From positions 62,001-126,000 of the forward strand of contig NZ_LGUR01000072.1 in NCBI RefSeq assembly GCF_001270495.1: DNA of 64,000 nucleotides, given 5' to 3'. Under the pieces are notes generated by a model. It searched no databases. It was not told the DNA's origin and was given only the letters and a program-made list of their open reading frames with translations. This DNA comes from Streptomyces viridochromogenes (GTDB lineage Bacteria; Actinomycetota; Actinomycetes; Streptomycetales; Streptomycetaceae). Shown piece after piece: positions 16,060 to 22,880 of the stretch. The first letter of the stretch is position 1. Each line of letters starts with the position of its first letter. The position numbers and the translations under genes were made by a program.

Positions 16060-18263
16060 GCACGGAGCCGCCCGAGACCACGGAGAACACCGAGCCGGGG
16101 ACGCCGGGCGCCGCGACGGAGGACGCCGGGGCGGAAGCCGCGGCTGCGGCCGGCAGCGAGGGCGCCGACGCCGCTGAGGGTGCCGGGGCGGAAGCCACGA
16201 CCAAGGACGGCGACGGCGACACCACCGCGCGTTTGTCCGAGGCCGAGGCCGAACTCGCCGCTCAGCGCGTCGAGCGGGAGCGGATCGAGCGGCGGAAGGC
16301 CGAGAAGCAGAGGCCCGTCGAGAGCGGGACGAAGCTCAGCGGGAAGGCCGCCGACCTGCTCGCCGCCGTCCGGGCCGTGGAGAGCGGCGCCAAGCCCGCC
16401 GCCACCGTGTTCAGCGAGCCGGAGCCACCGCGCCGCCCCACCCCGGAGCCGGCCCCCCGACCGCGGCCCGTGGCGGCCGAGGCGCCCACGGGCCCCGCTC
16501 CGGAGACCGTCGAGTCCGTGCGCCGCACGCTGGCCGACGGCGGCGCCCCGGAAGCGCTCGCCCCGCAGGTCGCCGCGGCCCTCGGCGAGGACGCGGCTGG
16601 TCAACTGCGCGCGGACCCCTGGCAGTTGCTGCGCGTCGGCGGCGTACGGACCGAGCAGGCCGACGGGTTCGCGCGGGCGCTGCTCGGCGCGGAGTGCGGA
16701 CCCGACGACGAGCGGCGGGGCCGGGCGATCACCGTCTGGCTCCTGGAGCAGGCGGCCGTGGCCGGGCACACGGCCCTGGAGATGCCGGCGCTCACCGCCA
16801 CGCTGACCCAGCGGGGTGTGCCCGACGCCGATACGGCCGTGCAGAACACACTGGCCGAGGGCGAGGCCCTGGCCTTCCAGGACGCCCTGGACGAACCCGG
16901 CACCCCGGCCCGGATGGACGACGAGGCGGAGGAGGACGAGGAGCGGCCGGTCCGCGTCCTGGTCGGGCTGGAGCGGTACGCCCTCGCGGAGGAGAGCCTC
17001 GCCGACGGACTGGCCCGCCTGATCAACTCGGCGCCCAAGCAGGACGGTTCGGCCGAGGAGTGGGAACGGGCCGCGGCGGACGCGGGCTCCGCCGCCGACC
17101 TGATCCGCGCGGTCGCGGCACACGGCCTGGTCCTGCACACCGGCGGGCAGGCGTCCCTGGCCGAACCGGCGGCCCTGCTGCACGCCGCGCAGGCTCTGGG
17201 GCTGCGGGCCTGGGCGGCCACGCACAGCCCGCTCGCCCGGGGCCGCTTCGCGGCGCTCCTGGGCGGGTCCGGTCGGCCGGACGACCCCGCGCCGACGGGG
17301 TCCGTGCCCGGCGTCGCCACCGTGGCCGGTCTGCTCTCCGGTGCCGAAGGGCCCGGCCGGGACGCGGAAGGTGCCTTCGACCTCGATCTGCTCGTCCTGC
17401 TGGACGCGCCGCAGCTGGACGTGGAGACGGCGGCCCTGCTCACGGAGTCGTTGCCGGACGGGGCCCGGCTGGTGCTGGCCGGGGATCCCGCGGTGCTGTG
17501 GTCGGCGGGGCCCGGCCGGGTGTTCGCCGATCTGCTGGCGGCGCGGATCTGTCCGCAGATCGCCTCGCGGCGGCCGGACCCGGGCCCACTGGGCGAGCTG
17601 GTGTCAGGAATCGGCATCGGCGAGCTGAACCAGGTCGAGGCGCCCGGCAAGGAGGTCGTGATCGTGCCGGTGCGCGACGCGGGCGAGGCCGTGCACCGCA
17701 CCGTGCAGCTGGTCGCGGACTCGGTGCCGCGGGCGATCGGCATCCCGGCCGAGGAGACCCAGGTGATCACCCCGGGCCATGGGGGCGCGGCCGGCACCCG
17801 CGTTCTCAACGCCGCGCTCAAGGAACGGCTCAACCCCGGCCCCGGCCGCTTCGGCGGCTTCGACCCCGGTGACCGCGTCGCGTACTCGCCCGCACCGGGC
17901 CGTATGGTACCGGGCCACGTGGTCAAGGCGGACGCCGAGGGACTGCACCTGTCCTGTGCGGGCGAGGCCGTCGTCGTACCGAAGGAGCGGGTGGAGCAGT
18001 CCGTACGGCACGGCTGGGCGCTGACCGCGCACCAGGCGGCGGGCGCCAGATGGGCCGCGGTGGTCGTGGTGCTGCCCGGCGATGCCGCACAGACGCTGAA
18101 CCGACCGTGGATCTACACGGCGTTCGGCCGGGCCGACCGCCATCTGTCCGTGGTCCACGGGGTGGAGCAGGCCCTGCCGCGAGCGGTCGCCGAGGTCCCG
18201 GCGAAGCCGCGCACGACCCGCCTGCCCGTCCTGCTCGGAACACAGCAGCCGACGCCGAGCTGA
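16056..18263 (+). CDS. RecD2-like helicase-derived protein with degenerate ATPase motifs
   Basis: The 735-residue protein starts at the coupled GTG. Residues 1-150 are Ala/Glu/Pro-rich and charged, probably disordered. Residues 151-260 resemble the helix-hairpin-helix region of RecD2 (ADGFARALLGAE, AVAGHTALEMPAL). The two RecA-like positions follow with broken motifs. Motif I is TGGQASLAEP (362-371) with no GKT. Motif II is LLDAPQLD (A451 where Glu is expected). Motif III is GDPAVLWSAG (476-485). The C-terminal UvrD-C2-like part has ALTAHQAAGARW and YTAFGRADRHLSVVHG. It therefore looks like a helicase fold that has lost ATP hydrolysis. The role is unknown; nucleic-acid binding is an inference. 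Confidence 0.8.
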   Translation: MSTEPPETTENTEPGTPGAATEDAGAEAAAAAGSEGADAAEGAGAEATTKDGDGDTTARLSEAEAELAAQRVERERIERRKAEKQRPVESGTKLSGKAADLLAAVRAVESGAKPAATVFSEPEPPRRPTPEPAPRPRPVAAEAPTGPAPETVESVRRTLADGGAPEALAPQVAAALGEDAAGQLRADPWQLLRVGGVRTEQADGFARALLGAECGPDDERRGRAITVWLLEQAAVAGHTALEMPALTATLTQRGVPDADTAVQNTLAEGEALAFQDALDEPGTPARMDDEAEEDEERPVRVLVGLERYALAEESLADGLARLINSAPKQDGSAEEWERAAADAGSAADLIRAVAAHGLVLHTGGQASLAEPAALLHAAQALGLRAWAATHSPLARGRFAALLGGSGRPDDPAPTGSVPGVATVAGLLSGAEGPGRDAEGAFDLDLLVLLDAPQLDVETAALLTESLPDGARLVLAGDPAVLWSAGPGRVFADLLAARICPQIASRRPDPGPLGELVSGIGIGELNQVEAPGKEVVIVPVRDAGEAVHRTVQLVADSVPRAIGIPAEETQVITPGHGGAAGTRVLNAALKERLNPGPGRFGGFDPGDRVAYSPAPGRMVPGHVVKADAEGLHLSCAGEAVVVPKERVEQSVRHGWALTAHQAAGARWAAVVVVLPGDAAQTLNRPWIYTAFGRADRHLSVVHGVEQALPRAVAEVPAKPRTTRLPVLLGTQQPTPS

Positions 18264-18318
18264 GGCGCACCGGACGCGGGGCGCGGGGTGCGGGGAACCG
18301 TCACGGACCCACACGCAA

Positions 18319-18353
18319 CGGCTGCGGCCCGGACCTTCTCCGGGCCGCAGCCG
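18319..18353. terminator. Hairpin terminator after the RecD-like gene
   Basis: A perfect 15-bp stem (18319-18333 with 18339-18353) closes the loop CCTTC. It lies between the convergent RecD-like gene and the acidic hypothetical protein gene. Confidence 0.9.
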
Positions 18354-18387
18354 TCATGACAGCCGTCGCACCGCCGTCGGCGGCGCG

Positions 18388-19065
18388 CTACCGCTCCAGT
18401 GGCTCCAGATCGTCTTCCTCGTCCTGATCGGCGTCGAGTTCGTCCTCGAAGTCACCCTCGTCACCGATCTCTTCGTCGAACACCGTGCTCACGTCGAAGC
18501 GGCAGACCACTCGCTGCGGGTCGACGCCCTCGAAGGGCGCCTCCAGCCATTCACCGGGGTCGGTCTGGTCGTCGGAGGCGGTCACCCAGAGTGTGGAGTC
18601 GCCCTCCTCCAGGCCGAACTCCTTGTGCCGGGAGGCGATCTCGTCCGGCTCGAACTCCCCGAACAGGGTGCCCAGCGCCCCGTGCACCGTGCCGGAGCCG
18701 TCCGCCTCGTCGTAGTCCGCCGCCTCGATCCGCTGGGCCTGCGCCAGCAACCGCTGTGGCTCCGCCACGGCGTAGTCGCGCCTGATCAGCACACTCAGCG
18801 CGTTCGGTTCCTCGGGGCCCGTGTACGGCGGCAACGCGTCCTCCGCACCGGGGATCTCGAAGGGGGTGACCTCGTCGTAGCGGTCGTAGAGCAGCTCGTC
18901 GTAGGTCTCGGCGGCCGCGGCCAGCTGGTTGAACGCCTCGTAGACGGCCGGGTCGTCCTCACCCGACCGGCGTTCGACCGCGGCCAGGTGGCGGTCGAGC
19001 GCGGTCTTGACCGCCTCGGCGGCGGCGCGTACCTCGGCAGCGGTGGGCTGCACAGCATCAGACAT
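18388..19065 (-). CDS. Conserved acidic hypothetical protein
   Basis: The 225-residue protein begins MSDAVQPTAAEVRAAAEAVK. The N-terminal half is helical (TALDRHLAAVERRSGEDD, NQLAAAAETYDELLYDRYDE) and the centre has IRRDYAVAEPQRLLAQAQ and LGTLFGEFEPDEIASRH. The last 30 residues are almost entirely Asp/Glu. No motif assigns a function. It is divergent, 47 bp apart, from a DUF5703 gene; both are small conserved Streptomyces proteins. Confidence 0.75.
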   Translation of the reverse strand: MSDAVQPTAAEVRAAAEAVKTALDRHLAAVERRSGEDDPAVYEAFNQLAAAAETYDELLYDRYDEVTPFEIPGAEDALPPYTGPEEPNALSVLIRRDYAVAEPQRLLAQAQRIEAADYDEADGSGTVHGALGTLFGEFEPDEIASRHKEFGLEEGDSTLWVTASDDQTDPGEWLEAPFEGVDPQRVVCRFDVSTVFDEEIGDEGDFEDELDADQDEEDDLEPLER

Positions 19066-19112
19066 AGTGCAGACGCTATCCGTACCGGGCCCCAGCCCGC
19101 ACAATAGATGCG

Positions 19113-19301
19113 ATGCCGGAATACGAATTTGTCGACGTGTACGTACCGCGCGGGGTCTCCCGCAAGGACGCCACACGCCTGCTGACGGACCATGCCGAGT
19201 ACGGACACTGGGAGTTGGACCGCCTGAGCCTGCTGCGCGACGGCAGCCGCAAGGTGCGGCTGCGGCGCCGGATCATCCGCCAGGTGCGGGCCACATGGTG
19301 A
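19113..19301 (+). CDS. DUF5703 small conserved protein
   Basis: The 62-residue protein reads [20 protein letters not shown], then [20 protein letters not shown], and ends with a very basic tail ([10 protein letters not shown]). This pattern is typical of the short DUF5703 family in streptomycetes. It is cytoplasmic and of unknown function. The basic tail may contact nucleic acid or membrane. Confidence 0.8.
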   Translation: MPEYEFVDVYVPRGVSRKDATRLLTDHAEYGHWELDRLSLLRDGSRKVRLRRRIIRQVRATW

Positions 19302-19348
19302 GCTGAGGCGACGGACGGCGAGACAGGAACAGCAGCAGAGGAACACAT

Positions 19349-19380
19349 GGAGCGTGCCCCGCCGCGGCGGGGCACGCTCC
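19349..19380. terminator. Perfect 16-bp palindrome, terminator
   Basis: The 32-base stretch is fully self-complementary and lies between the convergent DUF5703 and chpC genes. Confidence 0.85.
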
Positions 19381-19403
19381 GTTCTGTGCCGGACGGCCGA
19401 GCC

Positions 19404-20240
19404 CTATGCCGAAGGCCGTGCCTTGCGGTACAGCACCGTGCCCGCCAGCAGCGCCCCCGCGCCGACCGGCAGAGCGAGGCCCATCGGCAGGTCGCTGCCG
19501 GTCCGGGCGAGCTCCGCGTCACCCCGGGGCTGGGTGACGAAGTGGGCGCCCGGCTGGTTGCCGCCGGAGGAGCCGCCCGGGGTCTCGCCGCCCGCGCTGG
19601 GCGGCGTGCTCGGGGTACCGGGGTGGCTCGGCTCGGCAGGGTTCTCCGGGTTACCGGGGTTGCCCGGGTTCCCGGGGTTGCCCGGGTTACCGGGGTTGCC
19701 CGGGTTACCGGGGTTGCCCGGCTGCCCGGGGTTGCCGGGGTTGCCCGGCTGCTCCGGCGAACCGGGCGGGTTCTCGTGGCCGCCGCCCGGCGGGGTGTGG
19801 CCCCCGCCGCCGTTGTTGGTGCAGTCGTTGCCCTCGGTGGAGTTGCCGATGCCGATGATGTCGACGCTGTTGCCGCACACGTTGACCGGCACATGCACCG
19901 GCGCCTCGACGTGGTTGCCGGAGCCGACGCCGGGCGAGTCACTGGCGTGACCGTCGGCCGACGCCCCCGAGCCGCCACCGGAGCCGTGGCCGCCGCCCGT
20001 GTTGGCGCAGCTGTTGCCGCTCGCCGGGTTGAGCACGCCGACGACGTCGACCGTGTTGCCGCAGACGTTGACCGGCACGTGCACCGGCGCCTGCACCGTG
20101 TTGCCCGACAGCACGCCGGGCGAGTTCGAGCTGGAGCCGTGCGCACCCGAGCCGGTCGCGTGGGCGGCGCCGCCCGCGGCTGCGACGATGCCGGTCGCGG
20201 CCGCCACGGTCATCAGGCCCTTGCGGGTGACCTGTCGCAT
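19404..20240 (-). CDS. chpC: Long chaplin with two chaplin domains and sortase signal (ChpC type)
   Basis: The 278-residue protein starts at ATG 20240 ([20 protein letters not shown]), giving a clean Sec signal peptide ending near AAHA. Two chaplin domains follow, each with [19 protein letters not shown] and a second Cys (GNSCAN, GNDCTN). These hydrophobic amyloid-forming units coat aerial hyphae. A collagen-like linker of Gly-Asn-Pro triplets leads to the sorting signal LARTG, a hydrophobic helix and RKARPSA. Sortase E should therefore attach it to peptidoglycan. It lies next to chpH, as chpC-chpH do in S. coelicolor. Confidence 0.95.
   Translation of the reverse strand: MRQVTRKGLMTVAAATGIVAAAGGAAHATGSGAHGSSSNSPGVLSGNTVQAPVHVPVNVCGNTVDVVGVLNPASGNSCANTGGGHGSGGGSGASADGHASDSPGVGSGNHVEAPVHVPVNVCGNSVDIIGIGNSTEGNDCTNNGGGGHTPPGGGHENPPGSPEQPGNPGNPGQPGNPGNPGNPGNPGNPGNPGNPGNPENPAEPSHPGTPSTPPSAGGETPGGSSGGNQPGAHFVTQPRGDAELARTGSDLPMGLALPVGAGALLAGTVLYRKARPSA
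19646..19750. repeat. Tandem 9/18-bp repeats encoding Gly-Asn-Pro triplets in chpC
   Basis: Alternating phrases such as CCGGGTTACCGGGGTTGCC recur head to tail. They encode a run of about a dozen Gly-Asn-Pro triplets with one or two Gly-Gln-Pro variants. The repeats will make copy number prone to slippage. Confidence 0.9.
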
Positions 20241-20312
20241 TGCTGAATACCTGCCTTCGACCTTGTTCCGAAGAGAGGACGCCGGAAGTCGACCGACGTC
20301 CCGAAAAGGCCG

Positions 20313-20351
20313 GTCGGCCCCGGAGCGCATGGCACGCGCTCCGGGGCCGAC
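20313..20351 (-). terminator. Rho-independent-like terminator of chpH
   Basis: A 16-bp stem (20313-20328 with 20336-20351) has a seven-base loop. On the minus strand it is followed by CGGCCTTTTC, so the T run follows the hairpin in the direction of chpH transcription. Confidence 0.85.
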
Positions 20352-20384
20352 GGGCTCAGCCCTTTTACAGGGCGAGGCACAACG

Positions 20385-20618
20385 TCACTTGTTGATGCAG
20401 GTGTTGCCGAAGGCGGGGTTCAGCAGCCCGATCACCGAGATCGTGTTGCCGCAGACGTTCACGGGGACGTGAATCGGCGCCTGAACGACGTTGCCGGACA
20501 GGACACCCGGGGAGTGCACTGCGGCACCCTGGGCACCCGAGTCGGCGACGGCGAGGCCCGCGCCCGCGAGAACCAGCCCACCAGTGGCAGCCGCAGCGGC
20601 GACGACCTTCTTGATCAT
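20385..20618 (-). CDS. chpH: Short chaplin ChpH
   Basis: The 77-residue precursor has the signal peptide MIKKVVAAAAATGGLVLAGA cleaved after LAVA. A single chaplin domain follows: [42 protein letters not shown]. The two Cys form the usual disulphide. Short chaplins are secreted, form amyloid-like fibrils and lower surface tension so aerial hyphae can emerge. AAGGAGGAAT precedes the ATG. A hairpin-forming leader and a sigma-BldN-like promoter lie upstream. Confidence 0.97.
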   Translation of the reverse strand: MIKKVVAAAAATGGLVLAGAGLAVADSGAQGAAVHSPGVLSGNVVQAPIHVPVNVCGNTISVIGLLNPAFGNTCINK

Positions 20619-20636
20619 TATTCCTCCTTGTTGGCA

Positions 20637-20662
20637 ATGCGATCACAAGTAGCTGATCGCAT
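20637..20662. promoter_or_regulatory. Perfect 9-bp inverted repeat in the chpH leader
   Basis: ATGCGATCA (20637-20645) and TGATCGCAT (20654-20662) are perfect arms around CAAGTAGC. The repeat begins at the expected transcription start and ends 18 bases before the chpH ATG. It may be a 5' UTR hairpin or an operator. Confidence 0.6.
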
Positions 20663-20667
20663 CACCT

Positions 20668-20695
20668 GTAACGAGGAGGAACTAATAGGGCTACG
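20668..20695 (-). promoter_or_regulatory. Candidate sigma-BldN promoter of chpH
   Basis: On the minus strand CGTAGC (20690-20695) and CGTTAC (20668-20673) are separated by exactly 16 bases. This resembles the sigma-BldN consensus as I recall it (CGTAAC-16-CGTTGA). Chaplin genes are known members of the BldN regulon. The predicted start would be near 20661. Confidence 0.55.
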
Positions 20696-20775
20696 ACCTG
20701 ATGAGCGCGTTCACCCGCCCCGGTCACGGCCAGTACGTCTGGTCGAATACCGAAGTGTGCTTTCAGCGGGCCAAT

Positions 20776-22101
20776 TCAGGACGCATCGATGAACCGGTCG
20801 AGCACCCGCACCCCGAATTGCAGCCCGTCCACCGGTACCCGCTCGTCGACGCCGTGGAACATGCCCGCGAAGTCCAGCTCCGGCGGCAGCTTCAGCGGAG
20901 CGAAGCCGAAGCCCCGGATGCCCAGGTCGTCGAAGGACTTGGCGTCGGTCCCGCCGGAGAGCATGTAGGGGATCGCCTTGGCCGCCGGGTCCTCGGCCAC
21001 CAGCGCGGACTGCATCGCCGCGACCAGCGCCCCGTCGAAGCCCGTCTCGACGGCCTTGTCGGCGTGCACGTCCTCGCGCCGCACGTTCGGGCCGAGGATC
21101 CGGTCGAGGTCGGCGAGGAACTCCTCCTCGAACCCGGGCAGGAAACGGCCGTCCACGTGCGCGGTGGCCTCGCCCGGGATGACGTTGACCTTGTAGCCGG
21201 CGCCGAGCTGGGTGGGGTTGGCCGTGTTGCTGAGGGTCGCGCCGATGAGCTTGGCGATGCCGCCGAGCCGGGCGAGGGTGCCCTCCATGTCCTCCGGGTC
21301 CAGCTCTGTGCCGAGCGCGTCGCCGAGTTCGTCGAGGAAGGCCCGGGTGGTCTTGGTGACCCGCACCGGGAACTTGTGCCGGCCCAGCCGGGCGACGGCC
21401 TCCGACAGCTCGGTGATCGCGTTGTCCCGGTGGATCATCGACCCGTGCCCGGCCGTGCCGGCCACGGTGAGCTTCATCCAGTGCATGCCCTTCTCGGCCG
21501 TCTGGATCAGATAGAGCCGCCGCTCCTCGCTCACGGTGAACGAGAACCCGCCCACCTCGCTGATCGCCTCGGTGACGCCCTCGAAGAGGTCCGGGTGCTT
21601 GTCGACGAGGAACCGGGCGCCGAACTTGCCGCCGGCCTCCTCGTCGGCGAGGAACGCGAGCACGATGTCCCGCGGCGGGCGGCGCCCGCTGCGCAGCCGG
21701 TCGCGGACGACCGCCAGGGTCATCGCGTCCATGTCCTTCATGTCGACGGCCCCGCGCCCCCACACGCAGCCGTCCGCGACCTCGCCGGAGAAGGGGTGGT
21801 GGGTCCAGTCGTCCGCGTTGGCCGGTACGACGTCGGTGTGGCCGTGGATGAGCAGTGCGGGCCGGGACGGGTCCTCCCCCTCGATCCGGGCCACGGTGGA
21901 GGCGCGTCCCGGGTGGGACTCGAAGATCTTCGGCTCGAGGCCGACCTCGGCGAGCTTCTCGGCGACGTACTCGGCCGCCTTGCGCTCACCGGGACCCGAG
22001 TGGTCGCCGTAGTTGCTGGTGTCGATCTGGATCAGCTCGCGGCAGAGGTCCACGACCTCGTCCTCGCCGGTGACGCCCCTGGCCGTGTCCGTCTCGCTCA
22101 C
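20776..22101 (-). CDS. M20-family metallopeptidase (dipeptidase/deacylase)
   Basis: The 441-residue protein starts at GTG 22101 after GGGAGGAAG. The zinc-binding signatures of the M20/M25/M40 family are visible: ALLIHGHTDVVPA (metal His and catalytic Asp), GRGAVDMKDMDAM (bridging Asp), AFLADEEAGG (catalytic and metal Glu), DGRFLPGFEEEF and a C-terminal MFHGVDERV (metal His). The dimerisation domain is in the middle (GTAGHGSMIH). It is likely a cytosolic peptidase or N-acyl amino acid hydrolase; the substrate is unassigned. It is transcribed towards chpH. Confidence 0.92.
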   Translation of the reverse strand: MSETDTARGVTGEDEVVDLCRELIQIDTSNYGDHSGPGERKAAEYVAEKLAEVGLEPKIFESHPGRASTVARIEGEDPSRPALLIHGHTDVVPANADDWTHHPFSGEVADGCVWGRGAVDMKDMDAMTLAVVRDRLRSGRRPPRDIVLAFLADEEAGGKFGARFLVDKHPDLFEGVTEAISEVGGFSFTVSEERRLYLIQTAEKGMHWMKLTVAGTAGHGSMIHRDNAITELSEAVARLGRHKFPVRVTKTTRAFLDELGDALGTELDPEDMEGTLARLGGIAKLIGATLSNTANPTQLGAGYKVNVIPGEATAHVDGRFLPGFEEEFLADLDRILGPNVRREDVHADKAVETGFDGALVAAMQSALVAEDPAAKAIPYMLSGGTDAKSFDDLGIRGFGFAPLKLPPELDFAGMFHGVDERVPVDGLQFGVRVLDRFIDAS

Positions 22102-22289
22102 GCTGCTTCCTCCCGCACTGTCGCTGCTGGTGGTCCCCCTCATCCTCCCCCTCCCACCGCCCCCGCCCAAGACCGGCCGCGTCCCGTCACACGCCGTTCA
22201 CGCCACGACGGGGGGTGATCAGGCACCCTCGAAAGCCTGGTAATGTTTCCTCTGTCGCCGCGGGGGAAACCCCGCACGACAGACACCTT

Positions 22290-22377
22290 GTCCGGGTGGC
22301 GGAATGGCAGACGCGCTAGCTTGAGGTGCTAGTGCCCTTTATCGGGCGTGGGGGTTCAAGTCCCCCCTCGGACACCA
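22290..22377 (+). tRNA. tRNA-Leu (anticodon GAG), CCA encoded
   Basis: The acceptor GTCCGGG pairs with CTCGGAC. The anticodon stem CTAGC/GCTAG closes the loop TTGAGGT, giving anticodon GAG. A long variable arm (GTGCCCTTTATCGGGCGT) marks a class II leucine tRNA, and the T-arm GGGGGTTCAAGTCCCCC is intact. CCA is encoded at 22375-22377. No integrase or att repeat was found nearby. Confidence 0.96.
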
Positions 22378-22380
22378 GCG

Positions 22381-22410
22381 GAACCCCCAGGCGACTGGGG
22401 GTTCTTTCGT
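22381..22410 (+). terminator. Terminator of tRNA-Leu
   Basis: A perfect 10-bp stem GAACCCCCAG/CTGGGGGTTC around GCGA is followed by TTTCGT, directly after the tRNA. Confidence 0.85.
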
Positions 22411-22502
22411 TGCACCTGGGCTTTTGTCGTGCCGGGTGATCCTGACGCTTCGGTTCGAAGGAATCCGTCCCGCCGCATCAGCCGGTAACAGATAATGCCG
22501 CA

Positions 22503-22853
22503 ATGAACACACAGCGTGCCGTCGCTCTGGGGACCGGCGTGGTGGCATGCCTTCTGGCCGTCGCCTTCCTGGTGGTGAGTCCGGGCCAGGCCGACCACAT
22601 CGCGACCCTGTTCTCAGCGGTGGTCGCGGTGGTGTCCCTGGGCGTCGCCGTGTGGGCTCTGGTACCCGTGCCACGGCGAGGCGTCGTCCGCGTCGTCAGG
22701 ACCGGTGACGCGCGTGCCTCGGGTGCCGGCTCGGCGGTGTCCGGGGCCGCGGTGTCGGGTGCGGGTGCCGCCCAGGCGGTCGACGTGCTGCGGACCGGCA
22801 CCGCCGACGCTTCTGATCAGGGCGAGGCCACGAGCGGGTTCCGCCGGTCCTGA
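22503..22853 (+). CDS. Small two-helix membrane protein next to a STAND-like NTPase
   Basis: The 116-residue protein has two predicted membrane helices, about residues 7-25 (ALGTGVVACLLAVAFLVV) and 33-54 (ATLFSAVVAVVSLGVAVWALV), joined by a short loop. A cytosolic tail of about 60 residues, rich in Ala, Ser, Gly and basic residues near its start, follows. I do not recognise a family. The next gene begins 28 bp downstream on the same strand and encodes a large NTPase, so the two probably form an operon in which this protein could anchor or be gated by the NTPase. That link is inference from position. Confidence 0.7.
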   Translation: MNTQRAVALGTGVVACLLAVAFLVVSPGQADHIATLFSAVVAVVSLGVAVWALVPVPRRGVVRVVRTGDARASGAGSAVSGAAVSGAGAAQAVDVLRTGTADASDQGEATSGFRRS

Positions 22854-22880
22854 CCCCGCCAGGGGCGCGGGACGACACGG

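Noticed and set aside
19646..19750. Regular short repeats suggestive of a CRISPR-like array
   Set aside because: The units are contiguous, without spacers, and encode GNP triplets in frame within chpC.
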